From NCBI GenBank assembly GCA_023627715.1, contig JAMAHW010000032.1, positions 124,001-188,000 of the forward strand: a stretch of DNA of 64,000 nucleotides, in the 5' to 3' direction. The translations under genes were made by a program, and so were the position numbers. The first letter of the stretch is position 1; the number at the start of each line of letters is the position of its first letter. Of the stretch, positions 22,051 to 32,854 are shown in pieces. The notes below the pieces were generated by a model that worked only from the letters and a program-made list of their open reading frames with translations, did not search any database and was not told where the DNA came from. Origin of the DNA: Periconia sp. R9002. Its lineage: Eukaryota > Ascomycota > Dothideomycetes > Pleosporales > Periconiaceae.

Positions 22051-22769
22051 CAAAAACATCGCAATACCCTTCAACCGGGACGGTCCTACTGGTCATTTTG
22101 GAGCGCGGACAGGTTGAATTTGGAGGGAGGGTATGGTTCCAGCACGTCATGAGCGAGGAATACTTGGCGACAACGCCAAAAGCTTACTTTCCATGTTTAT
22201 CAATCACACTAGAAATGAATTGCTTGTCGTCGCCTACGGAGTCTGTCATGTATAGCTACGCATCGGGTCATCCGGGCAGAAGTGAAGAGAACGTGCGAAC
22301 TACCGAAACGATATGCACTGCGACTAGGCGCGAAGTTCTCTGGAACCGGCTCCAATTGGCTGTCCTCTCCCGACAAATACGAGACCGGCATGCCGGATTC
22401 TGTCAGTCTTCGCCGACCTACTCGACGCGGGAAGATCGGCCTTTCGGTATTCCACGTGACGGGTTCCCTCTTCTGTACACGAGTCAACGTGTCGATAACT
22501 TGTACTTTGATTTGTCTAAATTTGCGTTCTACCTTGATAGTTGGGTGCGTCTGGAGAAATGTTGATCCGATTTCGTACTTACAATAGTATTCCGTCCTAA
22601 GACTGGTTCTCAATGTATACCAGTGACGCCTACAAAACTCCTTCCTAGAATGAACATTTGAGCCTGTTTTTGATGTGTAACTCCATCTGCATCTAATATT
22701 TTGTCACGAATTATTTTCTTTCTCCATTATCATGTCACTCCTCGCCGTGAATCACCCATCTCCCCCCAT
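22051..22769. other. Downstream of HeLo gene, possible remnant coding sequence
   Basis: ORFs at 22098-22565 and 22282-22587 overlap in different frames. A third frame at about 22013-22100 reads PGLPKDPGSPDKNIAIPFNRD. This resembles the Pro-rich linker that precedes NB-ARC domains in fungal NLRs. No intact gene is recognised. Confidence 0.4.
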
Positions 22770-23837
22770 TCACAGCTCCAACCCCATTCCCCAAGGCCAC
22801 CCCACAATCCCCACTGTCCCTTCCCCCCACCCTTCCTCACCGCACAACCTCTCCAACATTTCCTCAACATCCCAATTCGCATACCAAAACCTAACCCCTA
22901 GTGCCCGTCTCACCCTCTCCCCTTCCTCACCCGCCTCCCCGCCCTTTTTCGCCAGCCACACCATGAACCCAGCAGGGAGATCCACCGTATCCATAGGCAG
23001 CTTTTCAGGCGATAAATTTGTCGAGAAGAAAAGCTCAGTCGGAATAATCCCCGGTTGAATCGTCGTCACAAAAACTCCACCCCCCCTCTTTCCCTCCCCA
23101 CTCCCCATCTCCCCATTAGCCTCAAAATCCAACACCTCCACCACCTTCGCACTCGCAGCTTTACTCGCCACATACGCCCCGAACCCCGGCGATAACCGCG
23201 CGGGGAGGACACCGGCCGCAGATCCCACATTGACCACCGTCGCGAGGCGACTCGCGTGCGGCATTAAATACTGCAGTAGAAGCACGATCGATACTACGTT
23301 CGTCTCGAACACTTCCCTCAACTCGTCCACGCTCCCTTCCAGCAATGGCCTACTGCTGTTGTTGTTCGTAGAAGACGCCGCACGTCCCAGCGTCCCCGCG
23401 TTGAGGATCAACGTATCCCACGTCCCCCCCTCCTCAGATGAGACGAGCTCAGCAAGTTGAGCGATACGAGTTGCGTCCGTGACGGACGCAACGAACACGG
23501 TAGTACGCGTTGTGGTAGATGCGTGTTTCTCGCATATCAGACGCACCGTTTCGCGGAGTGTGGATTCTGTACGGCCGACGAGGATGATGTGTGAGGCTTT
23601 TGCGGCGGCGAAGGCGAGGGAGGTTGCGCGGCCTATGCCTGTGCCCTTTTCTGGTGTTAGATTTGGTTTGGGAGGTTGTGGGGGTTTGAAGGGTGGGAGG
23701 GTGAAGGGGGGACGTACAGCGCCGGTGATGATGACGGTTTTTCCTGGTTGGTGTAGCGATGGGGTCAGGGTTGGGTTGATGGCTGGGTAGATGTCGTTGT
23801 GCCAGGTTGGGATGGGGGAGGGGAGGGGTGGCTGCAT
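22770..23837 (-). CDS. Short-chain dehydrogenase/reductase
   Basis: Exon 1 is 23837-23718 and exon 2 is 23645-22770. The 72-bp intron (GTACGT, CTAACACC, AAG) is phase 0, giving 331 aa. The splice restores the Rossmann motif TGA-GTGIGRA, which the unspliced frame interrupts. Other SDR landmarks are LILNAG (NNAG-type), the catalytic Ser in VGSAAG, and the YVASKAA motif (YxxxK), followed by the PGIIPTEL substrate loop. It is a classical NAD(P)-dependent oxidoreductase of unknown substrate. The first ~30 residues are Pro-rich and precede the fold. Nothing beside it suggests a metabolic cluster. The short TC repeat just upstream (23842-23853) is probably in the leader. Confidence 0.88.
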   Translation of the reverse strand: MQPPLPSPIPTWHNDIYPAINPTLTPSLHQPGKTVIITGAVRPPFTLPPFKPPQPPKPNLTPEKGTGIGRATSLAFAAAKASHIILVGRTESTLRETVRLICEKHASTTTRTTVFVASVTDATRIAQLAELVSSEEGGTWDTLILNAGTLGRAASSTNNNSSRPLLEGSVDELREVFETNVVSIVLLLQYLMPHASRLATVVNVGSAAGVLPARLSPGFGAYVASKAASAKVVEVLDFEANGEMGSGEGKRGGGVFVTTIQPGIIPTELFFSTNLSPEKLPMDTVDLPAGFMVWLAKKGGEAGEEGERVRRALGVRFWYANWDVEEMLERLCGEEGWGEGTVGIVGWPWGMGLEL

Positions 23838-24858
23838 TTTCTCTCTCTCTCTCTCCTTTTTTTTTGGGCCGCGAGTGCTGTCTTGTGACGATTGATGATG
23901 AAAATCTCTGGGGTTTTTTTTACGGTGGTGGTATGAGGGATCTTTTTATACCGTGTATCGTCGTTTGCGAAACCTGAGGAGAACTTGCCGTCTCTCGATA
24001 TGTATTGAAGGTAGGTAGGGAGGTGAATGATAATTATATGTCTCTCTCCTTCCGGCCCTTCCGTCTTTGGATAACGTTATGTATCAAGTTATGCAAAACC
24101 GCCGTCGTCGTCCGGATTCTCCTACTGCCGGGACGCGTAGCTATTCATCTCTTCCAGTGATATTTGCTGGAGCGTTACTTGCATATCCTTCAGCCGCACG
24201 CTAGTAGTTTCGATAGTGTAGTGTAGTGTGGCCACTCAGCGCCGCTGGTTATGATTTCAAGCTATGAACCGATTAGAGGTTTGAGTGAGGGGTGGTCGCA
24301 CATATTGTTATGCGATAATGCTGTTCTTAATCTTCGTTATTGGCAAAGGGTTCATTAACAGATACTATCCACTCTCCTTCTATCTACCAGGAATTCTGCA
24401 GCTGGATTGGATAAGAAATGTACGTCTTCTTCCATGCTTATGTGAGGCGTATCTGGAAGTCGTTCTGACGAAGTTTGATCTGGGATGTCTTTCAAGGTAT
24501 TGGTGACGTATATTTTGGAGGCATTCATTCTGGTCAGCATTCAAGACACCATCCCCTGTCTTCTTAATATATCTGCTCCTGCAGCTGCATTTGGTATGAT
24601 GTATCTGTCTTCTGCTGTTTTGCTTCCGGAGTTCCTTCCGGTATATCCGGCTCTGTTAAGCCCGCGAGGTCCAATTGTGGGTCGGAGATGTACACGTCCA
24701 ACGGATTCACTGTTGATGGTAGGTCAACCTGGCTGCAGATGATTCCCTGAGAAGAGCACAGGCAGCGGCTTCATATTCTTGGTGTTTGATTCGTCTCCGT
24801 GGGAGTAACCCTAACGTCATTTTTCTGTAAAACAAATGTCTGCCATAATCACATGTAC
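23838..24858. other. Intergenic 1 kb, nothing recognised
   Basis: It begins with a TC microsatellite and a T-rich tract upstream of the SDR. The short ORFs at 24285-24742 have no family features. Confidence 0.5.
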
Positions 24859-25782
24859 TTAGTGGAAGGCTGCTTCCCATTCACCCCGCTGGTCAGATTT
24901 CAATGCCATGAACTCTTCGACAGCTTTGAAAGCCTCGTCTTTCCGAAAGGAATCTGGCCACCCATATTGTCGATAAATCTGTCTCACAAACTGCCAATCC
25001 AAATGCGTGCCCCATTCCTCCTCCTGCGCCAGCGCCTCCTCTTGCGTAATAAGGCCATTCCTCTCGTCCACTCGATCAGATTCTTCAGTCTCCCTATTGG
25101 GGCAAGGGATCAACTTCAGGCTCTTATATTCGTCCTTGAGACAGTCGAAGAAACTCTCAACATCATCCGCAGAGACAGTATCGCAACGGATAATCTCCAC
25201 CGTGATCTCGCCACGCAAGGCATCCAGCAGGAAAGCACGCCCGCCGCTCTCGTAGCCCCACGCAACGACTAGCATGTCCGCGGAATCCGCAATTTCCCCA
25301 TCCAAAGTCCAATATTCCTCATCACCATCAAAGGTCATCTCATCGTATTCGCATATCCTCAGGTGCTGCTCAGCGTCGGTGTAATCGAAGAGCTTAGACT
25401 TGTAATGCACGTGGATCGAATCTTTGCACTGTTTAAAATAGGGAAGATGGCGCATGACCTCAACGGCGCGAGGGGATTTGTTCTTAATTACCCTAGCGGG
25501 TAGGATCTCAAGGGGCCAGCCTTCTGACGGTGGGACTTTAAGATCGGACCGAGTATAGTGGACGGTGGCGAGGAATTCGTAGAAATCAAGGAATGTTTCG
25601 CCTAGTTGTTGGGCAGTGTACGTTGGTTCATATTCTCCTTCCTCTTCGTCGTTCTCCTCACCCTCTTCTGCAATTCCTTCGTTATCCTCCTCCTCCTCCT
25701 CCCCTGACTCCGGGGTGTTCAAATTATCATTTTCTAGACTAGATTCGCCTTCCTTATTTATGTGATATGTCGATGCACTCAT
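24859..25782 (-). CDS. Conserved fungal hypothetical protein with acidic N-terminus
   Basis: The first ATG is at 25782 (an upstream in-frame TTG at 25818 was ignored), giving 307 aa in one exon. Residues about 10-55 are very Glu/Asp-rich. The conserved part runs from LGETFLDFYEFLATVHYT through VMRHLPYFKQC, SKLFDYTDAEQHLRICEY, VVAWGYESGGRAFLLDALRG (about 185-205), to YKSLKLIPCPNR. I recognise this block order from unnamed fungal proteins; the ESGGR..LLD..RGEIT segment is its most typical part. SUKH/Knr4-like regulators are one structural possibility, not established. No signal peptide or membrane segment. The gene appears intact. Confidence 0.65.
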   Translation of the reverse strand: MSASTYHINKEGESSLENDNLNTPESGEEEEEDNEGIAEEGEENDEEEGEYEPTYTAQQLGETFLDFYEFLATVHYTRSDLKVPPSEGWPLEILPARVIKNKSPRAVEVMRHLPYFKQCKDSIHVHYKSKLFDYTDAEQHLRICEYDEMTFDGDEEYWTLDGEIADSADMLVVAWGYESGGRAFLLDALRGEITVEIIRCDTVSADDVESFFDCLKDEYKSLKLIPCPNRETEESDRVDERNGLITQEEALAQEEEWGTHLDWQFVRQIYRQYGWPDSFRKDEAFKAVEEFMALKSDQRGEWEAAFH

Positions 25783-27011
25783 ATTTAAGGTTTTGGAACA
25801 ACGATGGCCTTGAGTCAAAACAGAAACTGTAGTGGGAATTCGTAGTTTAGTTTGCTTGCACCGAATACGTTTGTAACTGTTTTTCGAGATATTGTCCTCC
25901 GCTGCCTTGTGCTACCTAAGATGCAAAGACTGATTCTTTTTGATTGGGACGTAGTGCTATTGAGGAGGGCTTTTACCTAAACGTTAGAGTGTATCACGAA
26001 TTTTACTACATAGTGCGAACGTTAGTTTTAGCGACTTGGCGCTAAGTTATGCTGTGAGCCCAACCGTGTCCTTACACAACGTACACAGCATCTGCTCACG
26101 TAGAGACCAACGGTTGAAATGATGGTTAACTATTACTTGGTATTGATCGATGGTACATACATGTATGATTTACATGACTGTACGCAGATCATGGTGTGCA
26201 GCGGCCATAGTAAGTGATGCATCCTGGTATTCGTAAGGTCACCAATGTACGGATACATACAAAGACTTACAAAAAACAGCATTAACTTAGCTTACACATG
26301 TGGTGTGAGGAGAAGTGTACGGGTTTGGGTGCTGACGTAACATGCATTTGTGAGCGTTGCCTAGCTGTGATTGGCTAGAAATATCTGTGGGGCGTACATC
26401 TACGTGAAGCACTTCAATTACTGCACAAAAACATATTCTGATAATTGTCCATGATTCACTCAACTAATGTCTTTTTTGTTCTATTAGAGTAATTCGTGTT
26501 TAAAAGAGTAGGTTGCTCAATAAACTCGCCAGCTTTCCGACTTTCGACCAAACTGTTCTCTCGGTGATACCAGACGTTACGAAACTGTCCATGTTTGGCC
26601 GTCGGAAATGAAATCAAAGCAATGAGCCGCCGGCTCGGGATAACATCGAAGAATCAGAAAATGAGATTATCAATCGAATCTCTGTACAAAAGCAAAAAAT
26701 CCGGTGGAAACTTCTAGTCTGATGCTGTACAATTTGCTCCGACGTCAATGCAATTACCGAAAAGGGAAAGGCTGGCGCAAGAACGACTTGAGCGGAGGTA
26801 GGTTATTGAGAGAGAGTGGATATTGCAATTCGAAAACCCCGTGTAGGGAGCCAGCTTTACAGATTGTACGAAATGTATATAAAGCAGAGTGCAAACCTTC
26901 GTTGCTCAATATCAATACCAAACACAGCATCATCAACATCAGCTTTCCATCTCCCCCACACACACTCCCAACCTAACAACAATCAACAACTACCATCCAC
27001 CTTACCTCAAC
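25783..27011. other. Divergent intergenic region, AT-rich
   Basis: 1.2 kb between two divergent genes. No protein-coding sequence was seen apart from a leader ORF (26704-26976) that overlaps the NmrA promoter. Confidence 0.5.
26876..26883 (+). promoter_or_regulatory. TATA box of the NmrA-like gene
   Basis: TATATAAA lies 129 bp upstream of the ATG at 27012. A CA-rich leader follows, as in well-expressed fungal genes. Confidence 0.6.
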
Positions 27012-27950
27012 ATGTCCAACATTCTCGTCGTCTTCGGCTCAACCGGCCACCAAGGCAAATCCGTCATCCAATCCGTCCTAAACGACCCCGAACTCTCTCA
27101 AACCTACAAAATCCGCGCCGTAGTCCGGGACCCCAGCTCCGCCAAAGCCAAAGCTCTCAGCGACAAAGTCGAACTCGTCCAAGGCGACCTCACAGACCGC
27201 GATTCCGTCTCGAAAGCGCTCACAGGCGCACACACCGTCTTCTTCACAACAGTACCCTCATGGGACGCCGAAAAGGACCGTGATTTCGAATGGGGTTGCG
27301 GTACTACGGTCGCGGACCTCGCCGTTACCCAAGGCCTAAAGTACATCGTCTTCAGCACGCTTCCAGCCGTCAAAGCCATCTCCAACGGTAAGTACTCCAA
27401 GGGCACCGTCTTCGACGTCAAAGCCGACCTCGAGGACTACATCCGCAAGCTCCCCATCAAGAGCGCCTTCGTCTCGCTCGCCAACTACATGGAGAACTTC
27501 GAAGAGCAATTCTTCCTCAAGCCGCAACCCGACGCGCAGGGGAGCTGGGTCTTGACCCGCAGCTACGGCCCGGATATCAAGTGGCCGCTCATCGCCGCCG
27601 ACGCCGACACGGGGAAATGGGTCGGCGCGATCCTCGCTGAGCCCGACGAGTTCGAGGGCAAGAGACTCCATTGCGCGACGCAGATTCTGACGTACGGCGA
27701 GATCATTGCGTTGTTGGAGAAGAGCTCCGGGAAGAAGATTGTGTATAACAAGGTTTCGACAGACGAGTTTAGGAAGTCGCTTCCTGCGCTTCAGGATGTG
27801 TTTATTGATTTGGCGGGGTGGGCTCAGGAGTATGGGTATTTTGGACCTGGGCAGGAGGAGTTGGTTGAGGAGGCTAAGGCTGTTGTCAAGGGTAAGTTGA
27901 CTACTTTTGAGGAGTTTTTGGAGAAGCGTCCTTTCACTCTTGGTGCGTGA
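27012..27950 (+). CDS. NmrA-like NAD(P)-binding protein
   Basis: One exon, ATG in CAACATGTCC, 312 aa. The N-terminal Rossmann motif VVFGSTGHQGKSVI (GxxGxxG) is followed by RAVVRDPSSAKAKAL, the VQGDLTDRDSV motif and VFFTTVPSW. All are diagnostic of the NmrA/HSCARG branch of atypical SDRs. Such proteins usually lack the catalytic Tyr-Lys pair and sense the NAD(P)H ratio or repress transcription factors, as NmrA does with AreA. Some act as reductases. The C-terminal third (GYFGPGQEELVEEA) is typical. The early part of the gene is rich in C-ending codons, suggesting high expression, consistent with the TATA box. Confidence 0.9.
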   Translation: MSNILVVFGSTGHQGKSVIQSVLNDPELSQTYKIRAVVRDPSSAKAKALSDKVELVQGDLTDRDSVSKALTGAHTVFFTTVPSWDAEKDRDFEWGCGTTVADLAVTQGLKYIVFSTLPAVKAISNGKYSKGTVFDVKADLEDYIRKLPIKSAFVSLANYMENFEEQFFLKPQPDAQGSWVLTRSYGPDIKWPLIAADADTGKWVGAILAEPDEFEGKRLHCATQILTYGEIIALLEKSSGKKIVYNKVSTDEFRKSLPALQDVFIDLAGWAQEYGYFGPGQEELVEEAKAVVKGKLTTFEEFLEKRPFTLGA

Positions 27951-28889
27951 GTTGGGCCGGGGTGAGACTTCTTGGGGACCGTGTGTGGAAGAGAGAGTGG
28001 AAGGGTATCTAGGAATATTGTAGACGATCGGTTATGTAGGTAGCTTCGTGCGGGTGATACGAGAGGCGGAAAATCATTTCCACCCGAATCGAGTTCTGAC
28101 ATATCATTTCTTCGTTTGCTATACCTGACTGAGGCTGACTCGTCTCTGCTCTGATCCTACCGATGCGTCTATTTCATGCCATGGACCATCGCAATACTAT
28201 GGGCGATATTGATCGACAGGTGCTCCACCAAAAACCCTGCCTCTTCCCCAGATAGTGCGGGGTAGTGTCGTGGAAGGATTCGCTAGGCACTTGCAAAGCG
28301 CCGGGAAATTTTTGTCAGGGTCCTTGGCTGAAGTTTATTGCAACTAACCAGGGTGAGTTCCATGCCAAATAAAATGCCAGTCTAGCCATCCTAGTCTTGC
28401 AAAGCAAATGGAAGAGAAAGAAGCCGTCAAAGTACACATATTCTTCATGTAAAGATCCGCCAGCGCATCACTTACCCTCGCCCGTCAGTGTTGCACTTCA
28501 GGATCTTTGTATTGCCTGCAACAGTTTTCGTGCACAAAGAATGGATCTAATCGGTCGATGGCAATACCTCTTGGTTTCCTGCATGAATTACCTATTACAA
28601 ACATTAAAATATTAATAGATTGCCGGCATTAAAAATAAGAAGGTGAAGTCAAGAGAGTCCCGTGCTCTATGCTATAACAAGAACACTGCTTTGTGATCAA
28701 TGCGACTTTGGTGCATTATCGATATGCTCGGGTTAATTGTGTTTAGTACAGAGACCCCTCTAGAATAGGCCGTGTGGCGTCCTTCATGCAACGATTACTA
28801 CATTCAGCCGCGCCACATTCCTGCAGATCCCCAGTTGTGAACGCTGAATAAGGCTGGCCAACCTACATTTCGGTTTGGAATAATCATTT

Positions 28890-29000
28890 AGGAGAAAGCC
28901 ATTTTACCAAGCGCTGAACTCATATACGAGAAAGCCGTTATATCTAGCGCTGGACTCATACAGGAGAAAGCCATTATACCCATACCACGCGCTGAAACTG
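28890..29000. repeat. Tandem repeat, about 36-bp unit, three copies
   Basis: Units start at about 28890, 28925 and 28961. They share GAGAAAGCC[AG]TTATA and an AGCGCTG[AG]AACTCATA-like segment. The third copy has a small insertion. Confidence 0.75.
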
Positions 29001-29285
29001 GAACTAGATTCTCAAATTTTGTACTAGCTTACCACCGAACTCAGAATTTCATGAAGCGGTCTTGATGTTCCAGCTGGTTCATGAAAGCCTTCTCGTGTTG
29101 GGTTCAGTATAATCCAACTGAGCGGTGAAGTCAACGCTGACGGTAAAGGCTCTCAGAGCGAAGATGTCTGAGTTCAGCAGTAATCTTCAAATACTAGCAT
29201 TATTGGTGGAGCGAATGCACAAAATAATAGGACGGTAGGAGAGGAAAGGGCGATTCAGAGCGTCGTTGATCGTCTATCGAAGAGA

Positions 29286-29292
29286 TATAAAA
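29286..29292 (+). promoter_or_regulatory. TATA box of the small secreted protein gene
   Basis: TATAAAA lies 96 bp before the ATG at 29382. Confidence 0.6.
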
Positions 29293-29381
29293 GGTCTTGA
29301 GAGATATCTTCTTTTCCAACCACAGCAACGATCACAACACCCTCTCTAGCAGTTACAGCTACACAACTCAAACCCATCAAA

Positions 29382-29809
29382 ATGAAGTTCCAACTCCTCG
29401 CCCTCACCTGCGCGTTTGTCGCCACTGCAACCGCTGCCGCAGTGTCCAGTGCAGACGTCAAGTCCTCTTCTCCGCCATCTCCTACGCCATCAGGAAATCC
29501 TGCCGATGTCGAAATTATGTGCGAGCTTGGCTTCAACTACTGTGGTCACACCCTCACTAACAACAACTGTAAGTGTTCGCACATCTACCCAACTACGAGA
29601 TGAATCTAACTAGTCATTACATAGATTATTCTGTGGGAACGGTTAAACAAGCCCTGGTTGATGCTCAAATCCCCCCAACCGAGTGGAACATTAGGTACAG
29701 CTTGTTCCGTTGCTCCACATCTGATGGAGGAATCAACTTCGAAGAGGTCTGCATTTATGACTGCCACCGCACGATTCTTGGAAATGATTACTGTACCACA
29801 AAGGAATAA
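29382..29809 (+). CDS. Small secreted cysteine-rich protein (effector-like)
   Basis: Exons 29382-29568 and 29625-29809. The 56-bp intron has GTAAGT, TCTAAC and ATAG. The product is 123 aa. Residues 1-19 are a signal peptide (MKFQLLALTCAFVATATAAA). The mature part has a Ser/Pro linker and then six Cys. The first pair is in MCELGFNYCGHTL, a G[FY].YCG..L pattern recurrent in small secreted proteins of plant-associated and saprobic ascomycetes. The others are in LFRCS, VCIYDC and YC. Size, secretion and paired cysteines fit an apoplastic effector or antimicrobial-like peptide. No function can be assigned. Confidence 0.8.
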
Positions 29810-30329
29810 AATGAGTAATTACTAGAAGGTTCAGTGGTGCATTCGATCTGGGGAAGAACATAGGAGGTAGGGGGAGATGTAGGAGGAGCGTGGAAGTGAA
29901 GGCGGGGGAAAGCTGGGTGATGCAGGACACTCCTTTATACAATCCGTTGGGAATAGGTCTAATGATGCAGGAGGCTGTTGTTAGGTGCGAAGAGACTTAG
30001 ATAGGACACTCATTTATACAATATGCTATAGCTTATCACTCATACCTTAACAGTAATCTTATATTGCCAAACTGAAGCCAAGAAAACTCCGTAATGCACT
30101 AGGAAGATTACAACTACCCCACTGCATCCTTTTCATAGCCCTTATGCAACCTAACCACCCCACGAGATGGACAAATATGTGCATGATGCCTCTTTGTTTG
30201 ATAATTTGTCCATATACATAACTCAAGTTGGATATGATGACTCTCAACTCGATACTTTGTCAATTTCTATGACTGAAGCCGCATATGACGGTTCTATATT
30301 TATCTACTTAGATCACGCCAATTAAAATA
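29810..30329. other. Intergenic, nothing recognised
   Basis: AT-rich spacer between the small secreted protein gene and the HET pseudogene. Confidence 0.5.
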
Positions 30330-32854
30330 GTACCAGCGATGAAGACGAAGATAATATTGAATTCCAATCGGAAATTTCGGGGGGATTTTCTAGATAAGAG
30401 GAGTCGGACAAAGTGAAAATAAGCCAAGACCAGGCTTGGGAAGACGAGGAAGATCCGCAAGAGTCAAGTCAATCAGAAGACGAAGCAGAGACGTATGACG
30501 AAGACTCGGCAATATCGAACTAACTTATAATGGCGCGCTCGAAAGGCGTCGTTCGAGTGAACGCTCGGTTCCACCGTCATTTGCAACGATCCAAAGAAGA
30601 TAGGCTTTGCGAGCACTGTTGTCGGTTTACATTCGCCGAAGATGATTTAAGAATGTTAGAGCATCTAGAGTCCAATCACCGAGACCAGTGGCATTGGTAC
30701 ACGATTCTCGATCGCGATCTGAAAAGTTCGGTGGTTTTCCGAAAGAAGAATGGATCGTTGAGCGGGATCGAAAGATCACATGCTGTCTCTGCAACATTTT
30801 CCTAGAGATGTATTTTAAAACTTGAGATTGGAGTGTTTGCAAAGATCAGAATGTGCTCTCTCGCCTGAAATTTCAGTTCCATAACGAAATCAGCGATTGC
30901 CAACATCTCCAAGATGCTCTTCCCGCTCCTCATCTATTCGATAATAACGTTATGGTGCCCGACAGAGATCCAGTGCCACTGAACAACCGAAGAAAGTCTA
31001 TCTTCAGATTCACTGTCGATTCGGGAATTTCTGAGAAGCGCCTGGAGCTCACTCTAAGGCCATTGATAGCAGATCGAAAGACGAAACCGGCTCGTTCCTC
31101 GATAGTTCCAGGCTGTCCAAGCATAAGTATGTAGGCAGAAGAGATGTGCACCCGACGGTCGATTTTGAAAAGATTCATACATGGGTTGAGGGATGCGACC
31201 GCCATCACACACATCACGTTGTCGTACATATGCAGTTGCAAAACACTTACCAAACTTTCGACTTATCGAGTAAATACGCTGCGTTGGGCTACGTCTGGGG
31301 TGACCCCGGTCAGTTCTGTCTTATCAAAGACAGCGTGGTAGATCTCGCAAAGGCGGGCTCACTGAGTCAAATTACGCATCTCCGACCAGTAATCCGGGAT
31401 GCAATGACTGTCTGCGAAACTCTCGGCATACCATATCTTTGGTGTGACGCACTCTGCATAGTACAAGATGAGTTAGAACAGAAGCTGCAACAAATTCTCC
31501 ACATGGATTGGATATATTCCTCTGCCTATCTCACGATAGTTGACGCAGGGGCCGGAGAAAGTTCGGGGCTATCACGGGTTCCCAGCCAGTCGCTAGCATT
31601 GCAAGAAGTTTAACAATGGGTGGAGATCATTACATTGTTGCAGAAGAAGTGGGATCTGCTATTGATAGATCCAAGTGGGATACTCGAGGCTGGACCTTCC
31701 AGGAATTATTCCTATCGAGTCGCCTTCTTTGCTTCACCACCGATGAAGTAATCTCAGTTGCAAGGAAGGCACATTCTGCGAGTCTCTGTGTCTCGAAGAC
31801 GGTTCCGATATGCCACTGGCACTTCTAAGCTCCATGCTGATTACGCAGTTTCAAGAAATGAACAGCATGAAAACATCCGAGAGTCTGAACAACGTACTCC
31901 CTCAAGCAAGCTACTGGAAGTTGCTCAGGCTTTTTGACTTCTTTCGTTACGCGCCATCTTTCATATGGCACCGACTATCTCAACGCCTTCACTGGAATTC
32001 TCAGGAGTCAAGAAGCTTCGATAGGTCCGACGCACTGGGGTCTGCCCATACAAACGCTAACCAGAGCTCTTCTGTGGACATATCGTCCGCGTGGGACCGC
32101 AATCTATGAAATTGAAATTGATATTGATCCTCACAGAGTATCGGGACCGCAAATCTATACTGTCACACGTCGTGAATATTTTTGTTCGTGGTTCTGGACC
32201 GGATGGTGATTTCAAGGCGACATCAGCCTCTATGACTCACTGAAAGTCGAAGCTATAGAAGGTACCCCAGCCACAGTTTTCTTTATAAAGCTCTACAAAT
32301 TCTCCTGCGACCTTCAACTGGAGCTCCTCACCGATGGAGGTCTCGGGAGCGATAAGAGTAACGGATATGAAACAGGTGCTGTGGCAAAGTTCAATCGACT
32401 TCTTGTGGAAAATGGTATCACAGAAGTTCGATCGCGGTTATCCCAGCGACCACGGCCGGTTTTGCCACAATTGTCAAACGTTATAAATTTGTCGCATTTG
32501 ATTGTTTTCACAGCCAGCGCCGGAAACTTCTTAGTTTCTAGTATACGTTATAGATTTGATCTAACCAACGACAGAGGTTTTCAGGAATACACTATAACTT
32601 TTTTCAACGGAGAGCACAAGACTACTATCTTTCTTGATCCCAAATGGATTAAGAATGGAAAAAGGGAGACAATCGAGGTGACCCTTATTGCTGAAAGTTC
32701 GTTTAATCACAAGGATGGAACGATTGGTGGTTTTCATACCTTATTAATTGAACGGAGAGATGAAATCTGCTATCGTGTTGGAATCCCCCAACCAATGAAA
32801 AAACATTACTGGTTTGATGGAAATCCAAGAGCAGAGACAACTGTACTAGGATAA
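30330..32854 (+). pseudogene. HET-domain (heterokaryon incompatibility) pseudogene
   Basis: An acidic N-terminal frame (30330-30520) is cut by two in-frame TAA codons. It continues into MARSKGVVRVNARFH with LCEHCC zinc-type residues. HET motifs then appear in several frames: YAALGYVWGD and IPYLWCDALCIVQDE (31146-31613), WDTRGWTFQELFLSSRLL (31616-31828), LSYGTDYLNAFTGIL and the degenerate CSWFWTGW box (31934-32209), and a C-terminal tail ending YRVGIPQP (32381-32854). The motif order is that of an intact HET protein of about 800 aa, but frame changes occur between every block. HET proteins trigger cell death on non-self fusion; this copy cannot make one. Both N-terminal stops could come from CAA to TAA changes. 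Confidence 0.85.

Larger units (their letters stand above)
27951..29381. other. Intergenic 1.4 kb with a short tandem repeat
   Basis: No gene is recognised. A three-unit tandem repeat lies at 28890-29000 and is listed separately. Confidence 0.5.

Noticed and set aside
22098..22613. Overlapping ORFs on both strands after the HeLo gene
   Set aside because: Mutually overlapping frames without consistent motifs; only the short linker-like piece is noted as a finding.
22770..27950. SDR plus NmrA-like genes as a metabolite cluster
   Set aside because: They are separated by an unrelated gene and large spacers, and no backbone enzyme (PKS, NRPS, terpene cyclase) is present.
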